Shown in pieces: positions 43,033 through 51,546 of a DNA stretch of 64,000 nucleotides. Positions within the stretch are counted from its first letter, which is position 1. The number at the start of each line of letters is the position of its first letter. The position numbers and the translations under genes are program-made. The notes beneath the pieces are model-generated. The model had not been told where the DNA came from and did no database searches. It was given only the letters and a program-made list of their open reading frames with translations. This stretch comes from Pullichristensenella sp002068815 (GTDB lineage Bacteria; Bacillota; Clostridia; Christensenellales; Aristaeellaceae), in NCBI GenBank assembly GCA_040772885.1, contig JAXGXF010000009.1, positions 21,664 to 85,663 on the forward strand. Reading direction: 5' to 3'.

Positions 43033-44538
43033 TTATTTATCGATGAGCGCCATCTGTATCGGCGAGAGGTCGAGCTCCTCGAACTCCGCGAGCAGCTTCA
43101 AGAGCTCCCGCAGCATGTATTTGACGCCGCCGGGCACGTCGCTCTCGAGGTTCAGCGGCATGACCGGGTCGTGCACCGAGAGCCTCAATTGCAGCCACGC
43201 GCTCTCGACCTCGCCCTCGAGGTCGAACACAATGCGCACGCCCTCGCGGTTGTCGGGCGCGAGCCGCCACGCGGGGTTCTCGAGCGTGTGCGAGAGCACC
43301 GCCTCGATCACGTCCTGCCCGGTCTGCCGGAAGTCGTCCGTGTAGATGCCAAGCCGCAGTTCCAGCGACTCGACCGGCTCCTGCAGCCCCTCGATCAAGG
43401 TGTAGAGCGTCTCGCCCTCGCGCTTCCGATTCATCGCCTCGCAGATCAGAAGCGTCACGAGGTACATGCCGTCGTCCTGGAAGTGGTTGTCGCGGAACGC
43501 CGCGTGGCCGCTCGTCTCGATCGCGAGCGGGCAGTCGATGTCCTCCTCGTTCAGGCGGATCGCCTCGTTGATCACGTTCTTGTAGCCGCGCTTGAAGCGG
43601 TAGTGCGTGCCGCCCCACTCGGCGATGAACTTCGCGAGCCCCGAGCTCGTGACCGAATCGGTGACGAACGTGAGCCCCGGCCTCTCGGACAAGAGCATCG
43701 CGGCGACGAGCGCGATCAGGCGGTTTCGGTTGATCGCCCGGCCCTCGCTGTCGACGATCGCGGCGCGGTCGCAGTCCGCGTCGAAGATCACGCCGAGGTC
43801 CGCGCCGTGCTTCAACACCGCCTCGGAGAGCGAGCGCATCGCCTCCGGGCTCTCCGGGTTCGGCGCGTGGTTCGGGAAACTTCCGTCGGGCTCGAGGAAC
43901 TGGCTGCCCTCGATCCAGGCGCCGAGGTCCTCGAGGAACTTCGCGTAGAAGCCGCCGGCGCCGTTGCCCGCGTCGACGACGACGTGCAGGCCCAAGAGCG
44001 GCTTCGGCGCGTCGTCCTCGAGCTTTTCGCGGATGAGCTTTCGAAGCGACTTCTTGTAGATCGAGAGGAAGTCGACCGGCGTCACGAGCCGTATCGGGAC
44101 CTCGGCCGCCGACGCGATCTTCAGAAGCTCCGTCACCTCGTCGCCGGTGATGCCGCCGTCCTCGGTCATGAACTTGAAGCCGTTTTTTTCGGGCGGCTGG
44201 TGGCTGGCGGTCACCATGATCGCGCCGTCGGCGAGCGTCTTTTCGTCGATCGTCGTCATGAACATCGCGGGCGTCGTGCAAAGCCCGCAGTCGAACACGT
44301 CGCTGTCGGCGGCGGTGATGCCGCGAATCAGCGCCGCCTTCAGCCTCGGGCCGGAGTTTCGCGAGTCGCGCCCGACCGCGATCTTCAATTTGTCGGGCGT
44401 CGTCAACTGGCGCTTCGCCAGCCATACGGCGAACGCGTAGCCGAGCTTTTCGGCGATTTCGTCGGTCAGGAACTCCTCGTCGCAGCGGATGTCGGAGCCG
44501 CTCTTCAGCTTCAGCCACGTACCAGGATCGGAACTCAT
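43033..44538 (-). CDS. Phosphohexomutase (phosphomannomutase/phosphoglucomutase)
   Basis: Alpha-D-phosphohexomutase of 501 residues. The phosphoserine loop is ATASHQPPEKNGFKF-like (MVTASHQPPEKNGF), the Mg-binding loop IFDADCDRAAIVD, the sugar loop IETSGHAAFRDN, and the phosphate-binding domain near the C-terminus. It interconverts hexose 1- and 6-phosphates for glycan synthesis or glycolysis; mannose versus glucose preference cannot be read. It starts inside the aldolase stop (ATGA), with GGGGGA 4 nt upstream, so it belongs to that operon. Confidence 0.9.
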   Translation of the reverse strand: MSSDPGTWLKLKSGSDIRCDEEFLTDEIAEKLGYAFAVWLAKRQLTTPDKLKIAVGRDSRNSGPRLKAALIRGITAADSDVFDCGLCTTPAMFMTTIDEKTLADGAIMVTASHQPPEKNGFKFMTEDGGITGDEVTELLKIASAAEVPIRLVTPVDFLSIYKKSLRKLIREKLEDDAPKPLLGLHVVVDAGNGAGGFYAKFLEDLGAWIEGSQFLEPDGSFPNHAPNPESPEAMRSLSEAVLKHGADLGVIFDADCDRAAIVDSEGRAINRNRLIALVAAMLLSERPGLTFVTDSVTSSGLAKFIAEWGGTHYRFKRGYKNVINEAIRLNEEDIDCPLAIETSGHAAFRDNHFQDDGMYLVTLLICEAMNRKREGETLYTLIEGLQEPVESLELRLGIYTDDFRQTGQDVIEAVLSHTLENPAWRLAPDNREGVRIVFDLEGEVESAWLQLRLSVHDPVMPLNLESDVPGGVKYMLRELLKLLAEFEELDLSPIQMALIDK

Positions 44539-45188
44539 AATATCCCCCTTCTATGTAGGTAGATGTCGTGGGTCGCCTCGAGCTCGCCGTCCGGCAGCGG
44601 CCTCTCGCCGCCGTGGAGCTTCGAAAGCGTCAGCACCTTCGCGATGGACTCGACGCCCTCGAGCTTGTAAGCGGCCTCGATGGCGCTCCCGGCCACGGCG
44701 ACGAGGCCGTGGTTTTCGAGCAGGAACGCGTCGTGCGTCTTCAAGACCTCCGGGATGTCGAAGTTTACGTCCTCGGTCGAGGGCCTGCCGTAGCGGCAGA
44801 CCGGGATGCGGTCGTAGAGTATGCGCATCTCCGGGTAGCCGACGCTCTCGATCGGCTTTCCGGCGACGGCGAACGCGGTCGCGAACGGCGGGTGCGCGTG
44901 CGCGACGCCCGACACGTCCGGCCGGTTCCGGTAGACGCACAGGTGCATCTTGAGCTCGCTCGAGGCCCGGCGCCCGGGCGCCGCGGCGATCGTATTTCCG
45001 GTCGGGATGTCGACCTCGACGAGGTCCTCGGGCGAGAGCTCCTCCTTGCAGACCGCCGACGGGGTGATCAAAATCGTATCGCCGAGCCGGACGGACACGT
45101 TCCCCTCGTAGGCGTTGACCATGCCGCGCGCGTACAAGAGCTTCGCCGCCTTCAGGCAGTCCTCCGCCGCGCGCCTTATGTCATTCAT
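44535..45188 (-). CDS. Class II aldolase/adducin family protein
   Basis: 217 residues, zinc-dependent aldolase fold as in L-fuculose- and L-ribulose-phosphate aldolase/epimerase. Ligands and catalytic residues: the Glu in RASSELKMHL, His pair in VAHAHPPFATAF, and the third His in LLENHGLVAVAG. The N-terminal YEGNVSVRLGDTILITPSAV block is typical. The substrate is unknown; it may cleave a phosphorylated deoxy-sugar or methylthioribulose-like compound. It overlaps both neighbours by ATGA. Confidence 0.85.
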   Translation of the reverse strand: MNDIRRAAEDCLKAAKLLYARGMVNAYEGNVSVRLGDTILITPSAVCKEELSPEDLVEVDIPTGNTIAAAPGRRASSELKMHLCVYRNRPDVSGVAHAHPPFATAFAVAGKPIESVGYPEMRILYDRIPVCRYGRPSTEDVNFDIPEVLKTHDAFLLENHGLVAVAGSAIEAAYKLEGVESIAKVLTLSKLHGGERPLPDGELEATHDIYLHRRGIL

Positions 45189-45865
45189 AGCAAATCGACC
45201 TCCTCGGGCTTTAGGGACATGATGTAGTCGTAGAGCGGCTTCAGCCGCCTGTAGCCGGCGGATATCTCGTCGACGAGCGCGGGCGTCTTCGCGACCCGGA
45301 GCGGCACTTCCCTCTCCAGGTAGAACGCGCGCATCCTGTACCACGGAACGAGCGCCTCCGGAAGGCCCTCCGGCATCGCGATCCGCTTGAACGGCTCGCC
45401 CTTGAGCTCGAACCCCCGGAGCCCCGCCTCGGCGAGCGGAAGCATCTCCTCGGGGGCCGTGCGCATCCTTCTGCGCAGCGCGTTCATCGCCGGGCGGTTT
45501 TCGCTGTAGTAGCCCATGCCGAAGTACGCCGCCTCCGCGTTGATCTCGAAGTACACGCCCAAGGTCGTCTTGCGCTCCTCGCCGGGCTTGCGGAACGCCA
45601 TCCAAACGTGGTCGCGGTAGGGCGACTTGTCATTCGAAAAGCGCACGTCGCGGTTGATGCGCGAGACGACCCTCGACGGCGCGCGCTCGAGCGACGCGTC
45701 CATCCCCTCGACCGCGGGGCCGAGCGCCTCGGCGAGCGCCAGGCTCGGCTCGCGCACCGCGCGCAGATACCAGTCGCGGTTCTCAAGAAAGAACTCGCGG
45801 TTGTTGTTGAAGCGTATCGCCATGAAAAACTCGATCGTCTCGTCGGTATATCCTTCAAACGTCAT
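45185..45865 (-). CDS. DUF2461 (TIGR02453) family protein
   Basis: 226 residues. Diagnostic stretches: FNNNREFFLENRDWYLRAVREP, RINRDVRFSNDKSPYRDHVWMAF, and a beta-rich part with YFEINAEAAYFGMGYY. The family is widespread but biochemically undefined. It starts and ends in ATGA overlaps with its neighbours, so its expression is tightly coupled to the surface protein and the aldolase. Confidence 0.88.
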   Translation of the reverse strand: MTFEGYTDETIEFFMAIRFNNNREFFLENRDWYLRAVREPSLALAEALGPAVEGMDASLERAPSRVVSRINRDVRFSNDKSPYRDHVWMAFRKPGEERKTTLGVYFEINAEAAYFGMGYYSENRPAMNALRRRMRTAPEEMLPLAEAGLRGFELKGEPFKRIAMPEGLPEALVPWYRMRAFYLEREVPLRVAKTPALVDEISAGYRRLKPLYDYIMSLKPEEVDLL

Positions 45866-47484
45866 GGATTCTCTTTCCTCTTTCGCTCCGGGCGCTTCAC
45901 CGGGGTGAAGCGGTTCGTCTTTCCGAGCTCCTCCTGCCGGAGCCTCCTCTTGAGCAGTATCTTTTCCTTGCGCGCTCGCCGCGCCCTGCGCGAGCTCAAA
46001 AGCAGCGCGACCGTCAGCGCGAGGAGCACCGCGCCCGCGCCGGCGAGCATGAACAAGAACATCGGATTCTCGCCGAGCTTCGTCGATTCGCCGCTGTACG
46101 GCGAATCCGCCCGGTCGTCGGTCAGCTTGTGCCCGTCGCGCGCAATCGAGATCGCGACCGACGGGCTCAACGCCGCGCGCCGCGCTCCGTCCTGTCCGCG
46201 GTAGGACACCTCGAACGCGAATGTGGCGTCCTCGGTCACCGGAACGTACACGCGGCGGTGCGTCGTCGTGCGGCTCGCAAGCACCGCGAAGTCCCAGAGC
46301 GAGGCGCCGGTCGAGCTCTCGGTGAGCTTCGCATTTTCGAGGGCGCGGTCGCCGGCGTTGACGACGTAGACGTCGAAGGGCGCGTCGCCGCCGCGCGCGA
46401 TGACCGGGTAGGCGGCCTTCGCGTAGACCGAGATCTCCGCCTCGCCGCTCTCGGGCAGCACCCTGAGCGGCACGGGCTCGGTCAGCGTCTCGACGACCGC
46501 GCCGGACTGGCTGAGCGCGCGCACGCGGAACTGGAACTCGGCGTCCTGCCGGACCGGATACTCGCGCCGGATCACGAGCGGCTTCGCGCCGTTCACGATC
46601 TCGACGCCGTCCGCGATCAGCCCGCCGAACGCCTCGTCCGTCACGCGGATGTCGTAGAAATCGACGTTTCCGAAGTTCGCGATCGTCAGCGTCGCGACGA
46701 CGGTCTCGCCGTAGCGCGCGGCCTCGCGGTCGAGCTCGAGCGTCGCGTCGAGCTGCTCGCTCGCGAGCAGTATCTTTGCGTCGTCGAGCGCCCTCACGTA
46801 CTCCTTGCCGGGCTCGGCCGGCACCGTGTAGCTGAGCCGGGGCTTCGAGACGGCGCTCCCAGAGATCGTCACCTTGCTCGTGAACAGCCGCGACTCGCCG
46901 ACCTCCAGAAGCTCCACGCGCCCGGTGAAGTCGCCGAGCGCGTCGCTCAGGCGCAGCCCCGCGAGCTGCACGTTTCCGGTGTTCCGCACGCGGTAGGTGA
47001 TCGTCACGACGTCGCCCATGCGCACGAACGTGCCGGTGAACTGCCGCGTGAACTCGACGCCCGGCTGCGCGATCGCCTTCTCGATCGGGCACTCGACCGC
47101 GTAGTTGACGGTCTCCCGGTCGCCGGCGATGCCGTCGTGCGACAGCGTATACTTGATCAGCCCCTCGTCGAGCTCGGCCGCGCTCACCGTATGCTGGCGG
47201 TTGAACATCTTCGATTCGCCGGCGTCGATCTGGCCGAGCGGCTCGATGTGCAGCCCGTCCGACGAGGCGATGTAGAGGTTCTCGGCGTCGTACTCCGACG
47301 CGTTCGCGATCGTGAACGTCAGCGTCACGTCGCCCGGCACGACGAGCTCGGCCGGCTTGACGCTCAGGCTTATGTTCAAAATCCGGCGCACCGGCGGAAG
47401 CGTCGCCGCGCCCTCGGCCGCGGCAAAGCCCCCCGCGCCGAAAAGCGCGAGGACGAAAAGCATCACCGCCGCGATCCGCCTCAT
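45862..47484 (-). CDS. Membrane-anchored extracellular protein with repeated CARDB/DUF11-like beta-sandwich domains
   Basis: 540 residues. A signal peptide (MRRIAAVMLFVLALFGAGG to AAAEG) is followed by four or five Ig-like modules, each with a phrase such as VTLTFTIANASEYDAEN, VTITYRVRNTGNVQLAG, VVATLTIANFGNVDFYD and FDVYVVNAGDRALEN. Then comes one transmembrane helix (FLFMLAGAGAVLLALTVALL) and a very basic cytosolic tail. This resembles NEW3/CARDB proteins that act as surface scaffolds or adhesins. No enzyme domain is visible. AGGAGG lies 11-12 nt before the ATG. Confidence 0.8.
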   Translation of the reverse strand: MRRIAAVMLFVLALFGAGGFAAAEGAATLPPVRRILNISLSVKPAELVVPGDVTLTFTIANASEYDAENLYIASSDGLHIEPLGQIDAGESKMFNRQHTVSAAELDEGLIKYTLSHDGIAGDRETVNYAVECPIEKAIAQPGVEFTRQFTGTFVRMGDVVTITYRVRNTGNVQLAGLRLSDALGDFTGRVELLEVGESRLFTSKVTISGSAVSKPRLSYTVPAEPGKEYVRALDDAKILLASEQLDATLELDREAARYGETVVATLTIANFGNVDFYDIRVTDEAFGGLIADGVEIVNGAKPLVIRREYPVRQDAEFQFRVRALSQSGAVVETLTEPVPLRVLPESGEAEISVYAKAAYPVIARGGDAPFDVYVVNAGDRALENAKLTESSTGASLWDFAVLASRTTTHRRVYVPVTEDATFAFEVSYRGQDGARRAALSPSVAISIARDGHKLTDDRADSPYSGESTKLGENPMFLFMLAGAGAVLLALTVALLLSSRRARRARKEKILLKRRLRQEELGKTNRFTPVKRPERKRKENP

Positions 47485-47547
47485 CGGAGGGCGGCACCTC
47501 CTTTTGCGACATGCCCTGCTTCCATTATTCACGCGGGCCCGGGTTTG

Positions 47548-48063
47548 TCAAGCCTTCTTGACGGAATAGCTCTCGCCAAAGGTTTCCACGGTCGCGGAGC
47601 GTATGCGCTGCTCCTCGACGGGCCTGTCCTGCGCGCCGGTCCTGCACGCGGCGACCCTGTCGACCGCGTCCATGCCCTCGATGACCTTGCCGAACGCCGC
47701 GTACTGGCCGTCCAGGTGCTCAGCGTCCGCGTGCATCACGAAGAACTGGCTGCCGGCGGAGTCCTTCTGCATCGAGCGCGCCATCGACAACACGCCGCGC
47801 GCGTGCCGGAGCTGGTTGTCGAAGCCGTTCGCGCGGAACTCGCCCCGGATGTGCCAGCCCGGGCCGCCCATGCCGCTGCCGGTCGGGTCGCCGCCCTGGA
47901 TCATGAAGCCGGGGATCACGCGGTGGAAGATCAGCCCGTCGTAGAATTTGCTCTCGACGAGGTGGACGAAGTTCGCGACGGTGTTCGGCGCGGCATCGGG
48001 GTACAGTTCCGCCTTGAAGCTCGTTCCGTTTTCCATTTGAAAGGTCACGATCGGGTTTTTCAT
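47548..48063 (-). CDS. Cyclophilin-type peptidyl-prolyl isomerase, cytosolic
   Basis: 171 residues, single cyclophilin domain: FHRVIPGFMIQGGDPTGSGMGGPG (catalytic Arg in FHRV), RHARGVLSMARSMQKDSAGSQFFVM, and AAFGKVIEGMDAVD. No signal peptide, so it works in the cytosol. Its ATG overlaps the stop of the lipoprotein cyclophilin gene by 1 bp (TGATG) and has AGGAG upstream. Confidence 0.93.
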   Translation of the reverse strand: MKNPIVTFQMENGTSFKAELYPDAAPNTVANFVHLVESKFYDGLIFHRVIPGFMIQGGDPTGSGMGGPGWHIRGEFRANGFDNQLRHARGVLSMARSMQKDSAGSQFFVMHADAEHLDGQYAAFGKVIEGMDAVDRVAACRTGAQDRPVEEQRIRSATVETFGESYSVKKA

Positions 48064-48701
48064 CAATTGCTCTCCTTATTTTTGGCTTCGTCGCCGACGC
48101 GGACGACGGAGAAGGTGTGGCCGTGGGTATCGACGCGGATCGTCTTGATCTTCGTGACGACGAGCGGCCGGTTGTTCGAGTCCGTCGAGACGGCGGCGAC
48201 CGCGTCGAGCGCCCGGAGGCTCTCGTCGTCCATCAGCTTTCCGAACGCCGCGTACTTCCCGTCGTACTCCGGATAGGTGCCCTGCAGGATGAAGAACTGG
48301 CTGCCGGCGGAGTCGAATTGCGACGTGCGCGCCATCGAGAGCACGCCGCGCGCGTGCGTCAGCGTGTTCTTGCGGTAGCCGTTCTCGGAAAACTCGCCGC
48401 GGATTGCGTAGCCGGGGCCGCCGGTTCCGTTGTTCTTGGGGTCGCCGGTCTGCACGAACGCGCCGGGGACGATGCGGAACACCTCGAGCCCGTCGTAGAA
48501 GCCCTTGTTCGCGAGCTCGATGAAGTTCGCGACGGTGTTCGGGGCGTAGGTGAGGTACAGCTCCGCGCGCATGGCGCTCCCGTCCGCCATCGTGATCGTC
48601 GCGATCGGGTTCGGGACGTCCGCATACGGGTCCTCCTCGCGCCTCCCGCAGCCGGACAGCAAAAGAAGAAGCGCAAGCGCGAGCACCGCCAGCTTTTTCA
48701 T
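48063..48701 (-). CDS. Cyclophilin-type peptidyl-prolyl isomerase lipoprotein
   Basis: 212 residues. The signal sequence ends in a lipobox LLLLSGCGRR, so the protein is exported and lipid-anchored. The cyclophilin domain follows, with FRIVPGAFVQTGDPKNNGTGGPG. The catalytic Arg of FHR is kept as FR but the His is lost (VFRIVPG). ARGVLSMARTSQFDSAGSQFFI is normal. It probably helps fold secreted proteins, in line with secDF upstream. It shares its organisation with the adjacent cytosolic paralogue. Confidence 0.93.
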   Translation of the reverse strand: MKKLAVLALALLLLLSGCGRREEDPYADVPNPIATITMADGSAMRAELYLTYAPNTVANFIELANKGFYDGLEVFRIVPGAFVQTGDPKNNGTGGPGYAIRGEFSENGYRKNTLTHARGVLSMARTSQFDSAGSQFFILQGTYPEYDGKYAAFGKLMDDESLRALDAVAAVSTDSNNRPLVVTKIKTIRVDTHGHTFSVVRVGDEAKNKESN

Positions 48702-48711
48702 CGCTCTCCTC

Positions 48712-50190
48712 CTATGTCTCCAGGATCAAACGCCGCTTCCGGCCGACCATCTCGTCCACGCGGTCGATGTAGACGCCTAAGTTCTTGACGTTCGGCGCGC
48801 GCTCGATGCGCAGCGCCCGGTCGAACAGCCACTTCGTGATCGCGCCCGCGCCGACGGCGAGCACGCTCGCGACCTCCTCCATGTTGCCGATGTTGTACAG
48901 GCACGCCTTGCCGGGCCTCGCGTAGCCGACGTTTTCGAGGTTGCCGGCCATGTACTTCTGCCGGTACAGGTAGTACGGAAGGTACCCGGCCCCCGTCAGC
49001 CGCGCCCGCGCGAGGTCGATCATAGCCGCCGCCTCGCCCTCGGCGGCCCGCGCGTGCCCGCCGGAGGAAACGTGCATCTCCTCGTGCAGCCTGCTCGACC
49101 GCTTGATCGCGAGCGCGTGCACGGTCGCGCTGTCCGGCGCGAGCTCGAGCGTTCGGTCGAGCGTGCGCGAGAAGTCCGGCAGCGCCTCGCCGGGGAGCCC
49201 GGCGATCAGGTCCATGTTGATGTCCTCGAAGCCGAGCTCCCGCGCGAGCAAATACGCCTCGACCGTCTGCTCACCCGTGTGCGCGCGGCCGATGCGCCTG
49301 AGCGTCTCGTCCGAGAACGTCTGCGGGTTGACCGAGATGCGCGTCGCCCCGGCGCTTTTCAGCATGGCGAGCATCTCCCGGTCGATCGTGTCCGGGCGGC
49401 CGGCCTCGACCGTCCACTCGACCGCGCCCGGGAACGCCTCCTTCGCCGCCAAAAAGACCTCCTCGAGCGCCGCGCGCGGGATCGCGGTCGGCGTGCCGCC
49501 GCCGATGTACCCGGCGCGAAGCCGCAGCCCCTTCTCGCGGACGATCTCCGCCGACAGCGCGATTTCGCGAAGCAGCGCGCGAACGTACGGCGCGACGAGC
49601 TTGCCGTCCCCGATCTCGCCGGAGGAGAACGAGCAGTAGGCGCAGCGCGTTTTGCAGAACGGTATGCCGACGTACAGGTCGAACGCGTTCGCGGGCATGT
49701 CGCGGAGCCCAACCTGCATCCCGGCGAGCGCGCGCAAGAGCTCCGCGCGGCCGGGGGTGACGTCGAACACGTCGACAAGCGTGCGCACCGGGTCGAGCCC
49801 CTCGGAAAGCGCCTCGTAGTAGAGCCGCGACGGGCGGATGCCGGTCAGCGAGCCCCACGGCGGATGCTGACCGGTCAGCTTCTTCAAGAGCCCATAGAGC
49901 CCGAGCTTCACCGCGCGCTTGCGCAGCCGCTTTTTCTCCAATTCATCGCGCCCGGCGGGGAAGAACGCCCGCTCGACGGACACGTCGCCCGAAAAGAACA
50001 CATCGAGCCCCGTGTCCACGCGGTGGACGATCGCGAGGCCGGCATCGCCCTCGCCGAACTCGATCGGCGCGTCGCAAAATTCGATCGGCGCGTCGCAAAA
50101 TTCGATCGGCGCGTCGCCGAAGAACACGCGGACGACGTCCGCCATGTCCTGCGCAAGCGCCGCCTCCGGCGTGATGAGCCGTATCGTCAT
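48712..50190 (-). CDS. hemZ: HemZ-type radical SAM protein (oxygen-independent coproporphyrinogen oxidase-like)
   Basis: 492 residues: an N-terminal HemZ extension of about 160 residues, then the radical SAM core with the cluster motif FCKTRCAYCSF, GGGTPTAIPRAALEE, RISVNPQTFSDETL and NMDLIAGLPGE, and a C-terminal HemN-like region. It is probably involved in haem synthesis, though HemZ activity is poorly proven. A 21-bp in-frame tandem repeat near the N-terminus encodes DAPIEFC about three times (50060-50118). Its start overlaps the MBL gene stop (ATGA). Confidence 0.9.
   Translation of the reverse strand: MTIRLITPEAALAQDMADVVRVFFGDAPIEFCDAPIEFCDAPIEFGEGDAGLAIVHRVDTGLDVFFSGDVSVERAFFPAGRDELEKKRLRKRAVKLGLYGLLKKLTGQHPPWGSLTGIRPSRLYYEALSEGLDPVRTLVDVFDVTPGRAELLRALAGMQVGLRDMPANAFDLYVGIPFCKTRCAYCSFSSGEIGDGKLVAPYVRALLREIALSAEIVREKGLRLRAGYIGGGTPTAIPRAALEEVFLAAKEAFPGAVEWTVEAGRPDTIDREMLAMLKSAGATRISVNPQTFSDETLRRIGRAHTGEQTVEAYLLARELGFEDINMDLIAGLPGEALPDFSRTLDRTLELAPDSATVHALAIKRSSRLHEEMHVSSGGHARAAEGEAAAMIDLARARLTGAGYLPYYLYRQKYMAGNLENVGYARPGKACLYNIGNMEEVASVLAVGAGAITKWLFDRALRIERAPNVKNLGVYIDRVDEMVGRKRRLILET
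50060..50118. repeat. 21-bp in-frame tandem repeat inside hemZ
   Basis: Two identical 21-bp units (50060-50080, 50081-50101) and a 17-bp partial third copy (50102-50118). Each unit encodes seven residues, DAPIEFC in protein sense. The perfect identity implies recent slippage or selection against drift, and copy number may vary between strains. Confidence 0.9.
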
Positions 50191-50810
50191 GGCATGCGGT
50201 AGCGCGCCCGCTCGCGCGCGATCGTCGTCCGCCCGCCGTGGCCGGGGTAGACGCGCGTATCGCCGGGCAGAGCGAACAGCAGTTCGAGCGACCGGCGCAT
50301 GTCCCGCGCGCTCGAGCCGGGGAAGTCGACGCGGCCGAACGCGCCCAAAAACAGCGTGTCGCCGCTGAACAGAACGCCGTGCTCCTTCGCGTACAGGCAC
50401 ACGCCGCCGGGGGTGTGTCCGGGCGTCGGGAGCACCGAAAACTCGACGCCGCAGAGCACGAGCGAGCTCCCGTACGCGATGCCCGATAGCCCCGCGGGCG
50501 GCGGCAGGCGCGAGACGTCCGGGTTGTGGAGGTTCAGGCTCTCGTCGTTGAGCGCCGGGAGGTCCAAAGCGCCGACGTAGAGCCTCGCGCCGGTGTCCGC
50601 GATCAGCCCCGGCGCCGCGAGCATGTGGTCGAAGTGCGCGTGCGTCAGGCACACGGCCTTCAGCGCCTTCTTCCCCGCCGCGAGCGCCTTCACGATCGCC
50701 GGGTAGTCGTCGCCGGGGTCGATGATGAGCGCGTCCGGGCTGCCCGGAAGCGACACGATGTACGCGTTCTCGTCGTAGACACCGCAGACGACCGCCTGAA
50801 TTTCCAGCAT
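50187..50810 (-). CDS. Metallo-beta-lactamase-fold hydrolase (glyoxalase II-like)
   Basis: 207 residues. Zinc ligands: LTHAHFDHMLAA, the His in LPTPGHTPGG, the Asp in LFSGDTLFLGAFGR and the His in VYPGHGGRTTI. It is the small hydroxyacylglutathione-hydrolase-like protein commonly found between dtd and hemZ in Clostridia. The physiological thioester substrate is unknown. It starts 1 bp after the dtd stop. Confidence 0.92.
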   Translation of the reverse strand: MLEIQAVVCGVYDENAYIVSLPGSPDALIIDPGDDYPAIVKALAAGKKALKAVCLTHAHFDHMLAAPGLIADTGARLYVGALDLPALNDESLNLHNPDVSRLPPPAGLSGIAYGSSLVLCGVEFSVLPTPGHTPGGVCLYAKEHGVLFSGDTLFLGAFGRVDFPGSSARDMRRSLELLFALPGDTRVYPGHGGRTTIARERARYRMP

Positions 50811-50811
50811 C

Positions 50812-51261
50812 TCAAAACACCTTCCGGCTGTCCAGCAATATGGTCACGGGGCCGTCGTTCACGAGTCCAATCTCCATGTGCGCCCGGAAGCGCCCGGTTG
50901 AGACCGGCACGCCCGCCGCCGCGAGCATATCGCGCATTTCTTCCAGCAGCGGCTCGGCGACCTCCGGCCGCGCGGCCCTCGAAAAGCTCGGCCGCCGTCC
51001 GTGGCGCGCGTCGCCCAAGAGCGTGAACTGCGAGACGAGCAGGATTTCCCCGCCGACGTCCTCGATCGACAGGTTCATCTTGCCGTCCGCGTCCTCGAAC
51101 ACGCGCAGCCCCCGGAGCTTGTCCGCCAGATAGCGCGCGTCGGCGACAGTGTCGCCCTCCTCCGCGCCGACGAGCGCCAGATAGCCCGCGTCGATTTCGG
51201 AAACCGCTTCGCCGTCCACGGCCACGCTCGCGCGCGAAACCCTCTGCACAACCAGCCGCAT
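50812..51261 (-). CDS. dtd: D-aminoacyl-tRNA deacylase
   Basis: Removes D-amino acids and glycine mischarged on tRNA; 149 residues. Catalytic signatures ILLVSQFTLLGDARHGRRPSF and VNDGPVTILLDS, the latter holding the Gly-cisPro-type substrate selection loop in its GPVT variant. The N-terminus MRLVVQRVSRASVAVDG is standard. It lies downstream of relA across the 256-bp inverted-repeat array. Confidence 0.96.
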   Translation of the reverse strand: MRLVVQRVSRASVAVDGEAVSEIDAGYLALVGAEEGDTVADARYLADKLRGLRVFEDADGKMNLSIEDVGGEILLVSQFTLLGDARHGRRPSFSRAARPEVAEPLLEEMRDMLAAAGVPVSTGRFRAHMEIGLVNDGPVTILLDSRKVF

Positions 51262-51288
51262 GCCTCTTTACCTCGTTGCCCGTTTGAT

Positions 51289-51544
51289 CGAAACCGGCGG
51301 CGTGTACGCCGGTTTCGCGGCATTTCTCGGATAGCACCCGTCTGCGCCCTGCGCCGACGGGCTGCACCCTGCAAATACCATTTGCGGGGTGCGGTTCTTG
51401 GACGCTAGCGTCCAAGAATGCATCGGAGACAACGCTTGCGTTGTCGGAGAGAAATGCCTACCCCCTCCGATTGCCGCCCGGAAACCCGTGAGGGTTTTAG
51501 GCAATCGGCCCGGTCCCCACGCGTTGAAAACCTGTTTTCAACGC
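51289..51544. repeat. Array of seven consecutive inverted repeats between relA and dtd
   Basis: Seven hairpin-forming units lie nearly end to end: 51289-51317 (11-bp stem), 51337-51361 (6 bp), 51364-51392 (13 bp, one G-T), 51395-51418 (24-bp perfect palindrome, TTCTTGGACGCT and its mirror), 51428-51445 (8 bp, GACAACGC), 51469-51506 (7-bp outer GATTGCC plus 6-bp inner AAACCC) and 51521-51544 (11 bp, GCGTTGAAAAC). None has a long T run on either strand. The 285-bp gap contains no plausible gene. It is probably transcribed, lying inside the minus-strand relA-dtd unit. Confidence 0.8.
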
Positions 51545-51546
51545 CA

